Positions 1 through 9,928 are shown, counted from the first letter of the stretch. The stretch is DNA of 52,954 nucleotides from an uncultured Halieaceae bacterium (GCA_938074135.1 CALJFL010000112.1:1-52954); one strand, 5' to 3'. A program made the numbers and translations. Notes: a model not told the origin generated them from the sequence alone.

Positions 1-1056
1 GTAACTGATGAACGGCAAGGTCAGACCCTTGGTAGGCAATAGTCCGGAGCTTACGCCCATATTGACAAACGCCTGTCCGGAGAAAATAAAGGCCACGCCA
101 TAACAGACATAGGCGCCGAAATTGTCCGCCACACTGGCTGCGCGGCGCGCAACCCAAAGCACACGCCCCACCAGCACGGCATAGAGTGACATTACCAGCA
201 AAGCACCGATAAAGCCGGTTTCCTCCGCCCAGATCGAGAACACAAAATCAGTGTGCGCCTCAGGCAGGTAAAACAACTTTTGCACACTGTTGCCAAGGCC
301 CACCCCGAACCACTGCCCGCGACCGAAGGCGATAAGGGATTGAATCAACTGGAACCCGCTGCCAAAGGGGTCGGCCCAGGGGTCGGTGTAGGCGGTGAGG
401 CGAGCAACCCGATAAGGCGCACTGAATATCAATCCCAGCATGCCCAGCAGGCTCACTGCCAGAACCAGCAGGAAGTGCCGCAGTTTTACCCCGGCCAGAA
501 ACAGCATTCCAAAGGCTGTGCCGACCGCAATAACGGTGGCCCCGAAATCCGGCTCGACCATCAACAGCAGCGCGACAGACCCGAGCACTGCCATAGGTTT
601 GATGAAACCCTGCCACTCATTACGCACCTCGTGCTCCTGCCTGACCAGATAACCGGCGAGGTAGATCACCAGGGCGAGTTTGGCAAACTCGGAAGGCTGC
701 AAGGTAAAGGGACCCAAAGGCAGCCAACGCTGACTGCCATTGACGTCCTTACCGATACCCGGCACCAATACCAAAATCAACAGAGCCAGGGCCAGAAACA
801 ACCAGACCCAACCCGTGTCCAGCCAGAAGGCAGGCGGCACGTGGTAAACCACTGCCGCCGCGGTAAACGCGATAACGATGTATATCAGGTGTCGCTGGGT
901 ATGGTGCCAGGCATTCTGAAAATGCCAGTCACCGTATTCGATAGACGCTGAGCTAATAGCAATAAGGCCAATGGCAACCAGCAGCAAGCCGCTTAACAGC
1001 AACGTCACGTCCATCGCCATCAGGGAGCGGCGGTCAATAGCGGGAGCAGCCGTCAT
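1..1056 (-). CDS. ftsW: FtsW, septal peptidoglycan polymerase (partial, 3' end missing)
   Basis: SEDS-family glycosyltransferase that polymerises septal lipid II together with FtsI in the inner membrane. The frame reads from ATG at 1056 to the window edge without a stop (352 codons) and holds a series of hydrophobic helices. It includes the SEDS motifs QPSEFAKL and FGRGQWFGVGLG, and ends at PFISY. FtsW proteins are usually about 380-400 residues, so only the last few dozen residues are off-window. The start overlaps the murD stop as ATGA, and it is the last gene seen of the dcw operon. Identity is firm from motifs and context. Confidence 0.95.
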   Translation of the reverse strand, partial: MTAAPAIDRRSLMAMDVTLLLSGLLLVAIGLIAISSASIEYGDWHFQNAWHHTQRHLIYIVIAFTAAAVVYHVPPAFWLDTGWVWLFLALALLILVLVPGIGKDVNGSQRWLPLGPFTLQPSEFAKLALVIYLAGYLVRQEHEVRNEWQGFIKPMAVLGSVALLLMVEPDFGATVIAVGTAFGMLFLAGVKLRHFLLVLAVSLLGMLGLIFSAPYRVARLTAYTDPWADPFGSGFQLIQSLIAFGRGQWFGVGLGNSVQKLFYLPEAHTDFVFSIWAEETGFIGALLVMSLYAVLVGRVLWVARRAASVADNFGAYVCYGVAFIFSGQAFVNMGVSSGLLPTKGLTLPFISY

Positions 1057-2420
1057 GACTCCTCCCCCGTACTCAGGGCCGCTACCAGCCGGCAGAAGGC
1101 CTCGCCGCGCGCCACGTAACTGGCGAACATGTCAAAGCTGGCGCAGGCAGGTGACAACAGCACGGTATCGCCGCGCTGCGCCCGGGCCGCCGCAGTCTCG
1201 ACGGCCTCCGCCAATGACTGCACTTGAATAATGGGGACATTGCCAGCAAGCCGTTCGGCCAGTTCAGGGGCAGCTTCACCAAACAAAATCACACCCCGGC
1301 AGTGACTATGCACTGGCTGGCGCAGGGCACTGAAATCGGCACCTTTGCCAACGCCACCGGCCAGCAACCACAGGTTGTGGTTTTCCCCAAGCCCCTCTAT
1401 TGCCGCCTGGGTAGCGCCGACATTGGTCGCCTTGGAATCATTGATGTACTGCACGCCATCGACCAGCGCGACACGCGCACAGCGATGCTCCAGCCCGGCA
1501 AATGTGCGCAACGCCTCCAGCATGGCTGGCTGCGGCAAGCCGGCGGCGAAACCGATAGCCAGTGCGGCGAGGGCATTGGCTACATTATGCCGTCCGGCCA
1601 AACCCAGTTCGGCAACGGGCAGCAACGGCTCGAAGCCCTGGCAAAGCTGTTCGACACCGTCGATCACTCGCAGACCGAAGCCATTCAGCTCCGGCTCGCC
1701 CATGCGCCAACTGATGACTTCGACCTGATCATCTACCAACGGTAAGGTCAGCGGGTCATCGCGATTGGCCACAGCCTTGCTGCAACCGCGGAAAATTCGG
1801 TGCTTGGCCTGATGGTAGCGCGGCATACTCCCATGCCGGTCGAGATGGTCGGGAGTGATATTCAGCACTGCGGCAACGGCCAGATCGAGATTTCCCGCCC
1901 GCTCCAGCTGGAAGCTGGATAGCTCAACAATGTACAACTGGCGACTTTCATCGAGAAGTTCCAGCGCGGGCGTACCCAGGTTACCGCCAACACCAGCAGC
2001 AAGCCCGGCCTTCTCGGCCATAACGCCGAGCAAAGCGGTAACCGTCGACTTGGCGTTGGAGCCGGTAATACCCACAACAGGCGCTGTTGCCGCGGCCACA
2101 AACAGATCAATATCACCTGTCGCTTCAGCGCCAGCCTCGATCGCACGGGCCACGATGGGCTCGTCCAGCGCCAGACCGGGGCTTACGACAAGTGAGCTTG
2201 CGCTGGTCAGCACGTCATCTGGAATGTCACCGGTGAAAACGGGCACCTCGGGCATCTCACGACGCAACTCCTCCAGGCCCGGGGGATCGGAGCGAGTATC
2301 GACGACAGTGAAAATCTCACCCCGGGCATACAGGTAGCGCGCAACCGACAGGCCAGTGGGCCCCAGGCCCATCACCAGTCGATGTTCACTGCTTGCTATC
2401 AGGTCCTGGGCCACGGCCAC
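1053..2420 (-). CDS. murD: MurD, UDP-N-acetylmuramoylalanine--D-glutamate ligase
   Basis: Cytoplasmic ATP-dependent ligase adding D-glutamate to UDP-MurNAc-L-Ala. An N-terminal Rossmann-like segment (VMGLGPTGLS) is followed by the Mur ligase ATP loop GSNAKST, then NITPDHLDRHGS and the NDSKATN segment. The frame is open far upstream into mraY, but that extension is only a shadow. No ATG lies near the conserved N-terminus. In-frame GTG codons occur at 2426, 2420 and 2414, and GTG 2420 has a GAGG five bases ahead, giving 455 aa, close to family length. It sits just after mraY and overlaps ftsW by four bases. The start choice is uncertain by two or three codons. Confidence 0.93.
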   Translation of the reverse strand: MAVAQDLIASSEHRLVMGLGPTGLSVARYLYARGEIFTVVDTRSDPPGLEELRREMPEVPVFTGDIPDDVLTSASSLVVSPGLALDEPIVARAIEAGAEATGDIDLFVAAATAPVVGITGSNAKSTVTALLGVMAEKAGLAAGVGGNLGTPALELLDESRQLYIVELSSFQLERAGNLDLAVAAVLNITPDHLDRHGSMPRYHQAKHRIFRGCSKAVANRDDPLTLPLVDDQVEVISWRMGEPELNGFGLRVIDGVEQLCQGFEPLLPVAELGLAGRHNVANALAALAIGFAAGLPQPAMLEALRTFAGLEHRCARVALVDGVQYINDSKATNVGATQAAIEGLGENHNLWLLAGGVGKGADFSALRQPVHSHCRGVILFGEAAPELAERLAGNVPIIQVQSLAEAVETAAARAQRGDTVLLSPACASFDMFASYVARGEAFCRLVAALSTGEES

Positions 2421-2437
2421 TGCCACCTCGTTCGCAC

Positions 2438-3520
2438 CTAGCGCAATTTCAGTGTTGCCAGTCCAAACAGGACCAGCATCACAGTAATAATCCAGAAACG
2501 CACAATCACCCGCGGCTCCGGCCACCCTTTCAATTCATAGTGGTGGTGGATCGGAGCCATGCGGAAAATACGTTTTCCAGTCAATTTATAAGACGCCACC
2601 TGCAAGATGACCGATACGGTCTCCAGCACAAAAATGCCGCCCATAATAAAAAATACAATTTCGTGTTTGGTGATAACCGCCACCGTACCCAGCGCAGCGC
2701 CCAGTGCCAGCGCACCGACATCGCCCATGAATACCTGGGCGGGATAGGTATTGAACCAGAGAAAACCGAGACCGGCTCCTGCGATGGCTCCGCAGAATAC
2801 GGCGAGCTCACCGGCACCGGCGACATAGGGGATATGCAGATACTCGGCGAAATCAACATGGCCCGTCAGGTAAGCGATAATGCCCAGAGCGGTTCCCACC
2901 ATCACCGTGGGCAGGATGGCGAGTCCGTCCAGGCCATCGGTCAGGTTCACCGCGTTACTCGAACCGACAATGACGAAGTAGGTCAGCAAAATAAACAGCG
3001 GACCCATGTTCCAGGCGAAGTCCTTGAAGAAAGGTATATACAGTTCGGTGGTAACCGGCGTATCGAAAGCGAGGTAGAGGTAAGCTGCCGCTGCAAGTCC
3101 GGCGGCTGACTGCCAGAAGTACTTCCAGCGCGCCGGCAAGCCGCGGGAGTCACGCTCCACCACCTTGCGATAATCATCAACCCAACCGACAGCACCGAAT
3201 ACCGCCGTGACCAACAGTGCTATCCAGATGTAACGGTTGGAAAGATCGGCCCACAACAGACTGCTAATGGCTATGGCCACCAGGATGAGCGCACCCCCCA
3301 TCGTTGGAGTCCCGGATTTACTGAGGTGGCTTTCGGGGCCGTCATCGCGTACCGCCTGGCCCACCTGGTAGTGATTCAACCGCCGGATCATGACCGGACC
3401 AACCAGCAGTGAGATCGCCAGTGCCGTTCCCGCCGCGAGTATTCCCCGCAAGGTCAGGTACTGGAACACCTGAAACGCGGAATTAAATTGCTCGAGGTAC
3501 TGGGCCAGGGCCATCAACAT
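2438..3520 (-). CDS. mraY: MraY, phospho-N-acetylmuramoyl-pentapeptide transferase
   Basis: Integral membrane enzyme transferring phospho-MurNAc-pentapeptide from UDP to undecaprenyl phosphate, producing lipid I. The 360-residue product starts [12 protein letters not shown], aligning with the usual MraY N-terminus, although the open frame extends 33 codons further upstream into murF. Visible signatures are [12 protein letters not shown], the acidic VDDYRK, the [10 protein letters not shown] loop and [10 protein letters not shown], plus the histidine-rich loop near [12 protein letters not shown]. About ten hydrophobic helices are evident. It begins one base after the murF stop and ends 17 bases before the chosen murD start. 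Confidence 0.96.
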   Translation of the reverse strand: MLMALAQYLEQFNSAFQVFQYLTLRGILAAGTALAISLLVGPVMIRRLNHYQVGQAVRDDGPESHLSKSGTPTMGGALILVAIAISSLLWADLSNRYIWIALLVTAVFGAVGWVDDYRKVVERDSRGLPARWKYFWQSAAGLAAAAYLYLAFDTPVTTELYIPFFKDFAWNMGPLFILLTYFVIVGSSNAVNLTDGLDGLAILPTVMVGTALGIIAYLTGHVDFAEYLHIPYVAGAGELAVFCGAIAGAGLGFLWFNTYPAQVFMGDVGALALGAALGTVAVITKHEIVFFIMGGIFVLETVSVILQVASYKLTGKRIFRMAPIHHHYELKGWPEPRVIVRFWIITVMLVLFGLATLKLR

Positions 3521-3521
3521 A

Positions 3522-4889
3522 TCAACCGATCTCCCTGACAGGAACGGAATCGAAGGCGGCCAGAACAAGCTCCATACCAGCGCCACGTGAACCCTTGATA
3601 AGCACCGTATCGTCGACATCGAAGCTGCCCGGCACCGCCGCTATCGCTTCCTGGCGGTTACCAAACAAGGTCGCGCCATGACCAAAAGCACTCACTGCAC
3701 TGGCCAGGACCGGACCGACACCCCAGAACCGGTCGATCCCGCGGGTACTGGCGTACTCGCCCATCTGCCGGTGTAACTCGCTACTCTCGGGTCCGAGCTC
3801 ACGCATCTCACCGAGCACCAGGGTGCGACGCCCCGGGCAACTGGCGAGCAGGTCTATCGCGGCGCGTACGGAGCCCGGGTTGGCGTTGTAGCAATCGTCG
3901 ATCACCGTTGTCCCGGCCGCGGTAAAACGGGTGGCAAGTCGACCCTCCACGGCCCGGACACTCGCCAGGCCAGCTGCGATCTCTACCGGTTCTAACTCGC
4001 AGGCCAGGCCTACAGCGATCGCGGCAAGGGCGTTGGCGACGTTGTGTCGTCCCGGCACGGCCAGCGTCACCTCAAACTCACCCAACGGTGTCACCGCGGT
4101 AAAACTGGTCCCCTCAATACCCCGGCCGATAATTTTTTGTGCGGTTACCACCGCCGGCTGATCTATGGCGAAATCTATAATGCGAGCCGGGGCAGCGCGC
4201 TCGCGCCACTGTGTCGCCCAGCTCTGGTCAGCGTTAACAATGGCGATATCCGAGGCTTCCAGACCGTCGTAGATTTCGCCCTTGGCGATGGCAACCTCCT
4301 CGACACTGCCAAAACCATCCAGGTGTGCCGCCATCGCATTGAGCACCATGGCGATGGTCGGCCTGCCGAGCTGACACAGCCAGGCGATATCACCGACGCG
4401 TCCTGCCCCCATCTCCACCACCGCAAATCGGTGCTCGGGGTCCAGTCGCAAAAGGGTCAACGGCACGCCTATCTCGTTATTGAAGTTGCCCTCGGTCGCG
4501 AGGGTCTCGCCGCGACGGGACAGAACCGCGCTGATCATGTTCTTGACCGAGGTCTTACCACTACTGCCTGTGACTGCCACCAGTGGCCCGTCGTACAGGG
4601 CGCGATTGTGGGCACCCACAAGACCGAGGGCTCTCTGGCTATCGTCCACCTGCAACAACGGTAAGTCGGCATTGACCGGCTTGCTGACGACAGCGCCAAC
4701 CGCACCTGCCGCCGCGACTTGCGGCAGGTAAGCGTGACCATCAAAATTTTCACCGGCAAGGGCAACGAACAGGTCTCCGGCCGCGATACTGCGACTGTCG
4801 GTAGAAACCCCGGTAAAGGTCCGGTCGCCACCCAGCAGTGTGGCCGACAGCGGTACTGCCAGCTCCGACAAAGTCATGGGGCGCATCAT
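3522..4889 (-). CDS. murF: MurF, UDP-MurNAc-tripeptide--D-Ala-D-Ala ligase
   Basis: Cytoplasmic ligase that completes the UDP-MurNAc-pentapeptide by adding D-alanyl-D-alanine. The 455-aa protein has the N-terminal substrate domain ([15 protein letters not shown], shared with MurE), the ATP loop [10 protein letters not shown] at residues 108-117, a central EMGA motif and the conserved DDCYNANP segment. It overlaps the murE stop by four bases (ATGA), so translation is probably coupled. An alternative start at the second Met would change the protein by one residue only. Confidence 0.96.
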   Translation of the reverse strand: MMRPMTLSELAVPLSATLLGGDRTFTGVSTDSRSIAAGDLFVALAGENFDGHAYLPQVAAAGAVGAVVSKPVNADLPLLQVDDSQRALGLVGAHNRALYDGPLVAVTGSSGKTSVKNMISAVLSRRGETLATEGNFNNEIGVPLTLLRLDPEHRFAVVEMGAGRVGDIAWLCQLGRPTIAMVLNAMAAHLDGFGSVEEVAIAKGEIYDGLEASDIAIVNADQSWATQWRERAAPARIIDFAIDQPAVVTAQKIIGRGIEGTSFTAVTPLGEFEVTLAVPGRHNVANALAAIAVGLACELEPVEIAAGLASVRAVEGRLATRFTAAGTTVIDDCYNANPGSVRAAIDLLASCPGRRTLVLGEMRELGPESSELHRQMGEYASTRGIDRFWGVGPVLASAVSAFGHGATLFGNRQEAIAAVPGSFDVDDTVLIKGSRGAGMELVLAAFDSVPVREIG

Positions 4890-6376
4890 TGTTCGCCCCT
4901 CCGTGCCAGCGCGGCCACCGCATGTGCTTCGTCGCTGAAGGCCAGTCGTTCGTCGTCGATAATCTGGTATTGCTCATGCCCCTTACCGGCTATAACAATA
5001 CAATCGCCTGCCTGCGCTTCAGCGATAGCAATCGCAATCGCGTCCTCCCGGGCACTGAGCAGACGATAATCACCGCTGCAACCCGCTTCAATATCAAGCA
5101 GGATCCGTTCCGGGTTTTCGCTACGCGGGTTGTCACTGGTGACAATCACCAGGTCAGAGCTGTCACAGGCCACACGACCCATCACCGCCCGTTTGCCGGG
5201 ATCGCGATCGCCGCCGCAGCCGAATACGGTGACCAATCTGCCCGGCACATGATTGCGCAGCGCCTTGAGTACATGCTCCAGCGCATCCGGTGTGTGGGCA
5301 TAGTCGATGATGACCTGCAGGCCAAGGTCGTTGGCGATAGACTGCATCCGCCCGGGTACCGGGTGCAGGCTGGATACAGCTTCCAGCGCCGCCTCAAACT
5401 CCTGTCCCGCCAGCACCACGCTGGCAACCGCGGCGGCGAGATTGCCCAGGTTGAAGTCCCCCGGCAGCGGGCTGTCAAAGTCGGCACTGCCCCATGGAGA
5501 GTGCATCCGTGCTGTAACCCCGCCAGCGTGGAAGCTGGCCCGATCGATCCACAGGTCGGCGCCGGACTTACCCTGGGTCGAGTAACCCAGCCGGTGTACA
5601 CCAGCAGCGAGCACCTGCTGCACTTGCAGTGAGTAGTCATCGTCCAGATTGATCACCGCGTGCTGCAGACCCTCGCTGGCAAACAGTTTCAACTTGGCGC
5701 GACCATAGGCATCCATGCTGCCGTGGTAATCCAGGTGATCGCGGGAAAGGTTGGTGTAAACGGCGGTTTCGAACAGCACACCGTTGACCCGCCCCTGAAC
5801 CAGAGCGTGCGACGACACTTCCATGCTTACAGCTACCACCCCGGCATCGCGCCAGGCGGCCAGTTGTTGCTGCAGGGCTACCGGGTCAGGCGTGGTATTG
5901 CCAGACTCACCAACCTCTTCAGTCAGCGTCGCCCCCAACGTACCGATGACTCCGCACTGCTCACCGAGCCGGCGAATCAATTGCGCTATCAGGCGGCTGG
6001 TGGTGGTCTTACCGTTGGTGCCGGTGACCCCGATCATATGCATGTCTGCGCTGGGCTGGCCGTAGAAGCGACTGGCAATGGCGCCGGCCTCTATCTGCAG
6101 GTCGGGAATTTCAATCATCGGCACCGGGATTGCGTCGACGAAGCCGGCGACCGGAGCCTCTGCAAGCACCGCGGCGGCACCGCTGGCGACGGCCTGCTCA
6201 ATAAACTGGCGCCCGTCGTGCACCTCACCGGGAATCGCCAGGAAGAGGTCACCCGCACCCACCTTGCGACTATCAATCTGTATCCCACTCACCATGGCGT
6301 CGATATCGTTACCTGCACTGCCTCCGAGCAGGACGCTGAGCGGCATTTGCGCAGCACTGGCAACCGAACCGATCAT
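4886..6376 (-). CDS. murE: MurE, UDP-MurNAc-L-Ala-D-Glu--meso-diaminopimelate ligase
   Basis: Cytoplasmic ligase adding the third residue to the peptidoglycan stem peptide. The 496-aa protein carries the MurE N-domain (IDSRKVGAGDLFLAIPG), the ATP loop GTNGKTTT at residues 119-126 and the C-terminal DNPRSENP motif. That motif is the known signature for meso-diaminopimelate rather than lysine, as expected for a Gram-negative. Start overlaps the ftsI stop by four bases and the end overlaps murF by four. Confidence 0.97.
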   Translation of the reverse strand: MIGSVASAAQMPLSVLLGGSAGNDIDAMVSGIQIDSRKVGAGDLFLAIPGEVHDGRQFIEQAVASGAAAVLAEAPVAGFVDAIPVPMIEIPDLQIEAGAIASRFYGQPSADMHMIGVTGTNGKTTTSRLIAQLIRRLGEQCGVIGTLGATLTEEVGESGNTTPDPVALQQQLAAWRDAGVVAVSMEVSSHALVQGRVNGVLFETAVYTNLSRDHLDYHGSMDAYGRAKLKLFASEGLQHAVINLDDDYSLQVQQVLAAGVHRLGYSTQGKSGADLWIDRASFHAGGVTARMHSPWGSADFDSPLPGDFNLGNLAAAVASVVLAGQEFEAALEAVSSLHPVPGRMQSIANDLGLQVIIDYAHTPDALEHVLKALRNHVPGRLVTVFGCGGDRDPGKRAVMGRVACDSSDLVIVTSDNPRSENPERILLDIEAGCSGDYRLLSAREDAIAIAIAEAQAGDCIVIAGKGHEQYQIIDDERLAFSDEAHAVAALARRGEQ

Positions 6377-8100
6377 CCCGCTGCACCTCGCGGCAGGCGG
6401 GTATTGAGGACCACCATAACTTCGTCGGCCTCGGGAGGCACATTGAGAAGCCGCAGCGCACCCTGGGCAACCCGCGAGAAGACCGGAGCTGCCGCTGAAC
6501 CGCCACCATAGGCATCGCCCTGAGGCTTATCGATAAGCACCACCGTGACGAAACGGGGATCTGACACCGGTGCAACTCCTGCAAACAGCGCCACGTACTG
6601 GTCGTCGATGTAGCCCTGCGGACCAACCTTGTGCACGGTGCCGGTCTTGCCGCCCACGTCGTAACCGGCCACTCGCGCTTTTCTCGCGGTGCCGTGTTCA
6701 CCGGTGACAGCATGAAGTACCTTCAATACCTGTCGCGCCGTATCCAGTGCAATCACCTGCCTGCCCTCGGGTAGCTCGCCTTCCAGGGCAAGCAGAGACA
6801 GGGGCTGCTGACGACCTTCGTTGGCGAAAACTGTGTAGGCATGGGCCAACTGCAAGGGGGTGACTGTGAGTCCGTATCCAAAAGCGAGAGTCACCTTCTC
6901 AATGGCTCGCCAGCGCGGGCGATTGGGCAACTGGCCGGCACTCTCGCCGGGGAAACCGGTGCCCGGGGGGCTGCCAATACCAAAACGCTGGAAGACATTC
7001 CAGATAGGCTCATGACCCAACTCCAGCGCCATCTTGGTCACGCCGACCTGACTGGATTTCTCGATCACACGGGACACAGTAATCTCCCCGTAGTTACGAG
7101 GATCCGGCAAGGTCTTGCGTCCCACCCGGATTCGCCCGGGGGAGGTATCGATCAAGGTCTCTGTGGTGTACTTACCACTCTCCAAGGCTGCAACGAGGGT
7201 CAACGGCTTCATGGTGGACCCCGGCTCGTAGACGTCAGTCATCGCCCGATTGCGGGTGTTGGCAAATTTGAATCCCTTGCGGCTATTGGGGTTGTAGACC
7301 GGGTGGTTGACCATTGCCAGCACCTCGCCGGTATGGGCGTCCAGCGTCACGATAGAGCCGGCCGATGCACCCAGCTTGACCATGGCCCGCTGCAACTCAC
7401 GGTGCTGAAGGTATTGCAGTCGCAGGTCGATACTGAGGGTCAGATCCTTGCCCGGACGGGCGGGCTCGAGCACACCGATATCGCGGACCGCATCACCGTG
7501 CAGATCCTTGATGTACTTTTTCTTACCCGGATAGCCGCGCAGCCACTCGTCATAAGCCAGTTCCAGCCCGGCAATCCCCTCACCATCGACATTGGTAAAC
7601 CCAACCAGTTGCGAGGCCACCTCTCCGGCGGGATAGAAACGCCGGTACTCCCGCTCACCGTAAACACCGGGGATGCGCAATGACAGAATCTCGCGTGCAT
7701 CGGCGGGATTACGATGACGCTCGAGGTACATAAATTGTTTGGCGGCAAAGCGCTGGAGTTTGTCGGACAAGTCCGCCAACTCCATACCCATGGCGCCGGC
7801 AAGCTCCGGCAGGCGCTCCGAACCGTTCAATATCTTGGGGTTGGCCCAGATCGATATCACCGGCGTGCTGACAGCCAGCGGCTCGCCGCGCCGATCCGAA
7901 ATCACCCCGCGATAAGCCGGAATCTCGGCGGTGCGCACCGAGCGCATTGCGCCCTGGCCCTGCAGGAATTCATAACCTTGCTCTACGTCCAGAACCTGCA
8001 GCAACAGAATGCGACCCACCAACAGCGCCAACAGCGTGCACAGGGCGACCACCACAATATAGAAGCGCCACGGGATCACCTTCCGCGCAGTCGGCTTCAT
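6373..8100 (-). CDS. ftsI: FtsI (PBP3), septal peptidoglycan transpeptidase
   Basis: Monofunctional class B penicillin-binding protein that cross-links septal peptidoglycan. It has an N-terminal cytoplasmic stub and a single membrane anchor (about residues 13-36), then a dimerisation domain and a transpeptidase domain. The catalytic motif is S295-T-M-K298 and the KTG triad is K485-T-G487. The middle motif, normally SxN, reads S349-S350-Q351, so the usual asparagine is glutamine here. Length (575 aa) is ordinary. It overlaps ftsL and murE by four bases each. Confidence 0.97.
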   Translation of the reverse strand: MKPTARKVIPWRFYIVVVALCTLLALLVGRILLLQVLDVEQGYEFLQGQGAMRSVRTAEIPAYRGVISDRRGEPLAVSTPVISIWANPKILNGSERLPELAGAMGMELADLSDKLQRFAAKQFMYLERHRNPADAREILSLRIPGVYGEREYRRFYPAGEVASQLVGFTNVDGEGIAGLELAYDEWLRGYPGKKKYIKDLHGDAVRDIGVLEPARPGKDLTLSIDLRLQYLQHRELQRAMVKLGASAGSIVTLDAHTGEVLAMVNHPVYNPNSRKGFKFANTRNRAMTDVYEPGSTMKPLTLVAALESGKYTTETLIDTSPGRIRVGRKTLPDPRNYGEITVSRVIEKSSQVGVTKMALELGHEPIWNVFQRFGIGSPPGTGFPGESAGQLPNRPRWRAIEKVTLAFGYGLTVTPLQLAHAYTVFANEGRQQPLSLLALEGELPEGRQVIALDTARQVLKVLHAVTGEHGTARKARVAGYDVGGKTGTVHKVGPQGYIDDQYVALFAGVAPVSDPRFVTVVLIDKPQGDAYGGGSAAAPVFSRVAQGALRLLNVPPEADEVMVVLNTRLPRGAAG

Positions 8101-8438
8101 TGCGTCACCACCTGCAGATTCTCAACTGCGGGGGGCTGCATCGATAATTCTGACGTGGCCACTTTCTCCACACGGTGATGGGAAGCCCAGGTACTTTCCT
8201 CGAGCAATAGCCGGCTATAGTCTTCCTGCAGATGCCACTGCCCGGCCTCCAGATCCTGCAATTGTGCGTAGAGCTCACGGCAGGCGTGGGAGGAGAAAAT
8301 TACGCCAAACGCGGAAACCAGAACCAGACCAGCAGCGCCCACCGTCAGCAACAGCGGCGCGCGCGATTCCTCGCGCTGCCGCAGCATCTCGACTGACACC
8401 CTCTGGTTTGCCGTCACTGCCTTTCCACCCACTTTCAT
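8097..8438 (-). CDS. ftsL: FtsL, divisome scaffold protein
   Basis: Small bitopic inner-membrane protein that forms the FtsQLB subcomplex and activates FtsWI. The 113-aa product has a short cytoplasmic N-terminus, one transmembrane helix at about residues 27-48 and a periplasmic heptad-like segment (LYAQLQDLEAGQWHLQEDYSRLL region) of coiled-coil character. Sequence conservation in FtsL is low, so the call rests on size, topology and its place between rsmH and ftsI. Its ATG directly follows the rsmH stop (TAAATG). Confidence 0.92.
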   Translation of the reverse strand: MKVGGKAVTANQRVSVEMLRQREESRAPLLLTVGAAGLVLVSAFGVIFSSHACRELYAQLQDLEAGQWHLQEDYSRLLLEESTWASHHRVEKVATSELSMQPPAVENLQVVTQ

Positions 8439-9356
8439 TTAGCTGATTTTCTCAGCCACCCGCATCACGGCGCTGCGCGCCCGCGGGTTGTCCGCCACTT
8501 CCCCTGGCTCTGCCTTTACGGCCTTGCCCACGATTTTCATCCGCTTATCCAGCTCTATGTCCGGTATCGGCAGTCCACGCGGCAAGGCCCTGCCCCGGGC
8601 CATGTCGCGCATGTAACGCTTTACAATTCTGTCTTCCAGCGAGTGGAAACTGATCACCACCAACCGGCCACCCACCTGCAACAGGTCAAGGGCGCCATCC
8701 AACAGCGCCTCGAGGTCGTCCAGCTCCCGGTTAACCCGGATTCGGATGGCCTGGAACGCCCGCGTTGCCGGATGCTTGTGTCTTTCCCATTTCGGGTTCG
8801 CCTCGCTAACCACCTTGGCCAGCCGGCCGGTTGTCTCTATCGGCGCCTGCTCGCGCTCACTGACAATGGCTGCGGCGATACGACGGGCGAACCGCTCCTC
8901 ACCGTACTCACGCAATACCCCGACAATCTCCTGCTCCCCGGCTACAGCCAGCCACTGGGCAGCTGTTTCTCCGCGGGTGGTATCCATTCGCATGTCCAGA
9001 GGCCCATCCTGCTGAAAACTGAAACCCCGTTCGCCATCATCGAGCTGGGGACTGGAAACCCCCAGGTCCAGTAAAATGCCATCAACTGCATCGATCCCCA
9101 TCCGATGCAGTTGATGGGGAAGCTCAGCGAACGACCCGTGAAAAAATGTGAACCGGGGTTCGCTGTCTGCCAACTGTTCAGCCACGGCCTGGGCAGCCGG
9201 ATCCTTGTCCACGCCCAGCACCCGACCATGTTCATCGAGACACTCCAATAGGTACCTGCTGTGCCCGCCTCGCCCAAACGTGCCATCGACGTAACACCCC
9301 GCCGGTGTCGTTACCAGGGCATCTACCGCCTCGCGTAACAACACTGTCTGGTGCAT
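8439..9356 (-). CDS. rsmH: RsmH (MraW), 16S rRNA C1402 N4-methyltransferase
   Basis: S-adenosylmethionine-dependent methyltransferase acting on 16S rRNA C1402. The 305-aa product contains the family start [12 protein letters not shown], the SAM-binding stretch [11 protein letters not shown], the segment [13 protein letters not shown] and the C-terminal [14 protein letters not shown]. The frame continues four codons further to a GTG. ATG 9356 is preferred because a strong GGAGG lies five bases ahead of it and the protein then matches the family. Second gene of the dcw operon; RsmI in this window methylates the same nucleotide's ribose. Confidence 0.96.
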   Translation of the reverse strand: MHQTVLLREAVDALVTTPAGCYVDGTFGRGGHSRYLLECLDEHGRVLGVDKDPAAQAVAEQLADSEPRFTFFHGSFAELPHQLHRMGIDAVDGILLDLGVSSPQLDDGERGFSFQQDGPLDMRMDTTRGETAAQWLAVAGEQEIVGVLREYGEERFARRIAAAIVSEREQAPIETTGRLAKVVSEANPKWERHKHPATRAFQAIRIRVNRELDDLEALLDGALDLLQVGGRLVVISFHSLEDRIVKRYMRDMARGRALPRGLPIPDIELDKRMKIVGKAVKAEPGEVADNPRARSAVMRVAEKIS

Positions 9357-9368
9357 CGCTGCCTCCAC

Positions 9369-9824
9369 CTAGAGGGTTAGCGTCATTAGTTCGGCGGGGA
9401 GTTCCGCCTCTGGTCCCGAATCAACCAGGGCCTTATCGCGCTCTGCCAGCCACAAACCCTCTGACCACAGTTCCAACTTGTTGCCCTGTCCGACCAGCAC
9501 CAGCTTTTTGTCCAGTTGCGCATAGTCGCGCAGCGGCTGTGGCAACAGCATCCGTCCATTACCATCCAACTCGAGATCGGTGGCGTACCCCAGCATCAGG
9601 CGCTGGAAGCGCTTGACCGCTGGATTGAGTGCCGGGAGGCCCTGGATCTCGCCCTCGATGCGCTCCCACTCGGGCAGCGGGTAGATCACCAGGCAGGTGG
9701 TCTGGGTGTCGATGGTGACGACGATCTGGCCGGCACACTGGGACAACAACGGCTCGCGCTGACGCGCCGGCATTGCCAGGCGTCCCTTCGCGTCCATATT
9801 GATGTGTTGTACCCCACGGAACAT
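9369..9824 (-). CDS. mraZ: MraZ, transcriptional regulator of the dcw operon
   Basis: DNA-binding repressor of the division and cell-wall cluster, built from two AbrB/SpoVT-like halves. The 151-aa product starts MFRGVQHINMDAKGRLAMPAR; the second half carries the matching motif LDGNGRMLLPQPLR. The frame extends 12 codons upstream, but ATG 9824 has a GGGGAA ribosome site seven bases ahead and matches the family start. It is the first gene of the operon, and a set of phased GTGG boxes lies between its promoter and start, so autoregulation is likely. Confidence 0.96.
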   Translation of the reverse strand: MFRGVQHINMDAKGRLAMPARQREPLLSQCAGQIVVTIDTQTTCLVIYPLPEWERIEGEIQGLPALNPAVKRFQRLMLGYATDLELDGNGRMLLPQPLRDYAQLDKKLVLVGQGNKLELWSEGLWLAERDKALVDSGPEAELPAELMTLTL

Positions 9825-9850
9825 GCCGCACTTCCCCACAGAACCGACTT

Positions 9851-9900
9851 CAAAAACCACAAAAAGCCAGATTTACCCACTTATTTCCACTTTTCGACAC
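9851..9900 (-). promoter_or_regulatory. MraZ operator: five boxes phased at 10 bp
   Basis: Reading the minus strand, five-base boxes GTGTC, GTGGA, GTGGG, CTGGC and GTGGT begin at 9900, 9890, 9880, 9870 and 9860, exactly ten bases apart. Known MraZ operators are TGGG-type boxes separated by five bases, the same ten-base phasing. The array covers the predicted transcription start and early leader of mraZ, suiting repression. The boxes are seen directly; the binding protein is inferred from family knowledge. Confidence 0.85.
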
Positions 9901-9928
9901 TATAGGTCTCCCGTAGAGAAACTGTCAA
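9899..9928 (-). promoter_or_regulatory. Sigma-70 promoter of the dcw operon
   Basis: Minus-strand TTGACA (9928-9923) and TATAGT (9904-9899) are separated by 18 bases. This is a perfect -35 and a near-consensus -10, the best match I found in the window. Transcription should start about seven bases further on, within the MraZ boxes. Confidence 0.8.

Noticed and set aside
253..951. Long plus-strand open frames opposite ftsW and other cell-wall genes
   Set aside because: These are shadows in GC-rich coding DNA opposite clearly conserved genes, with no recognisable domains or ribosome sites.
1741..2100. MurD P-loop GSNAKST with Ala in place of the usual Gly
   Set aside because: Recalled as common in pseudomonad-type MurD proteins, so not treated as unusual.
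2393..3109. Plus-strand 238-codon frame opposite mraY
   Set aside because: Composition rich in His/Gln/Arg and no conserved motif; mraY on the other strand is certain.
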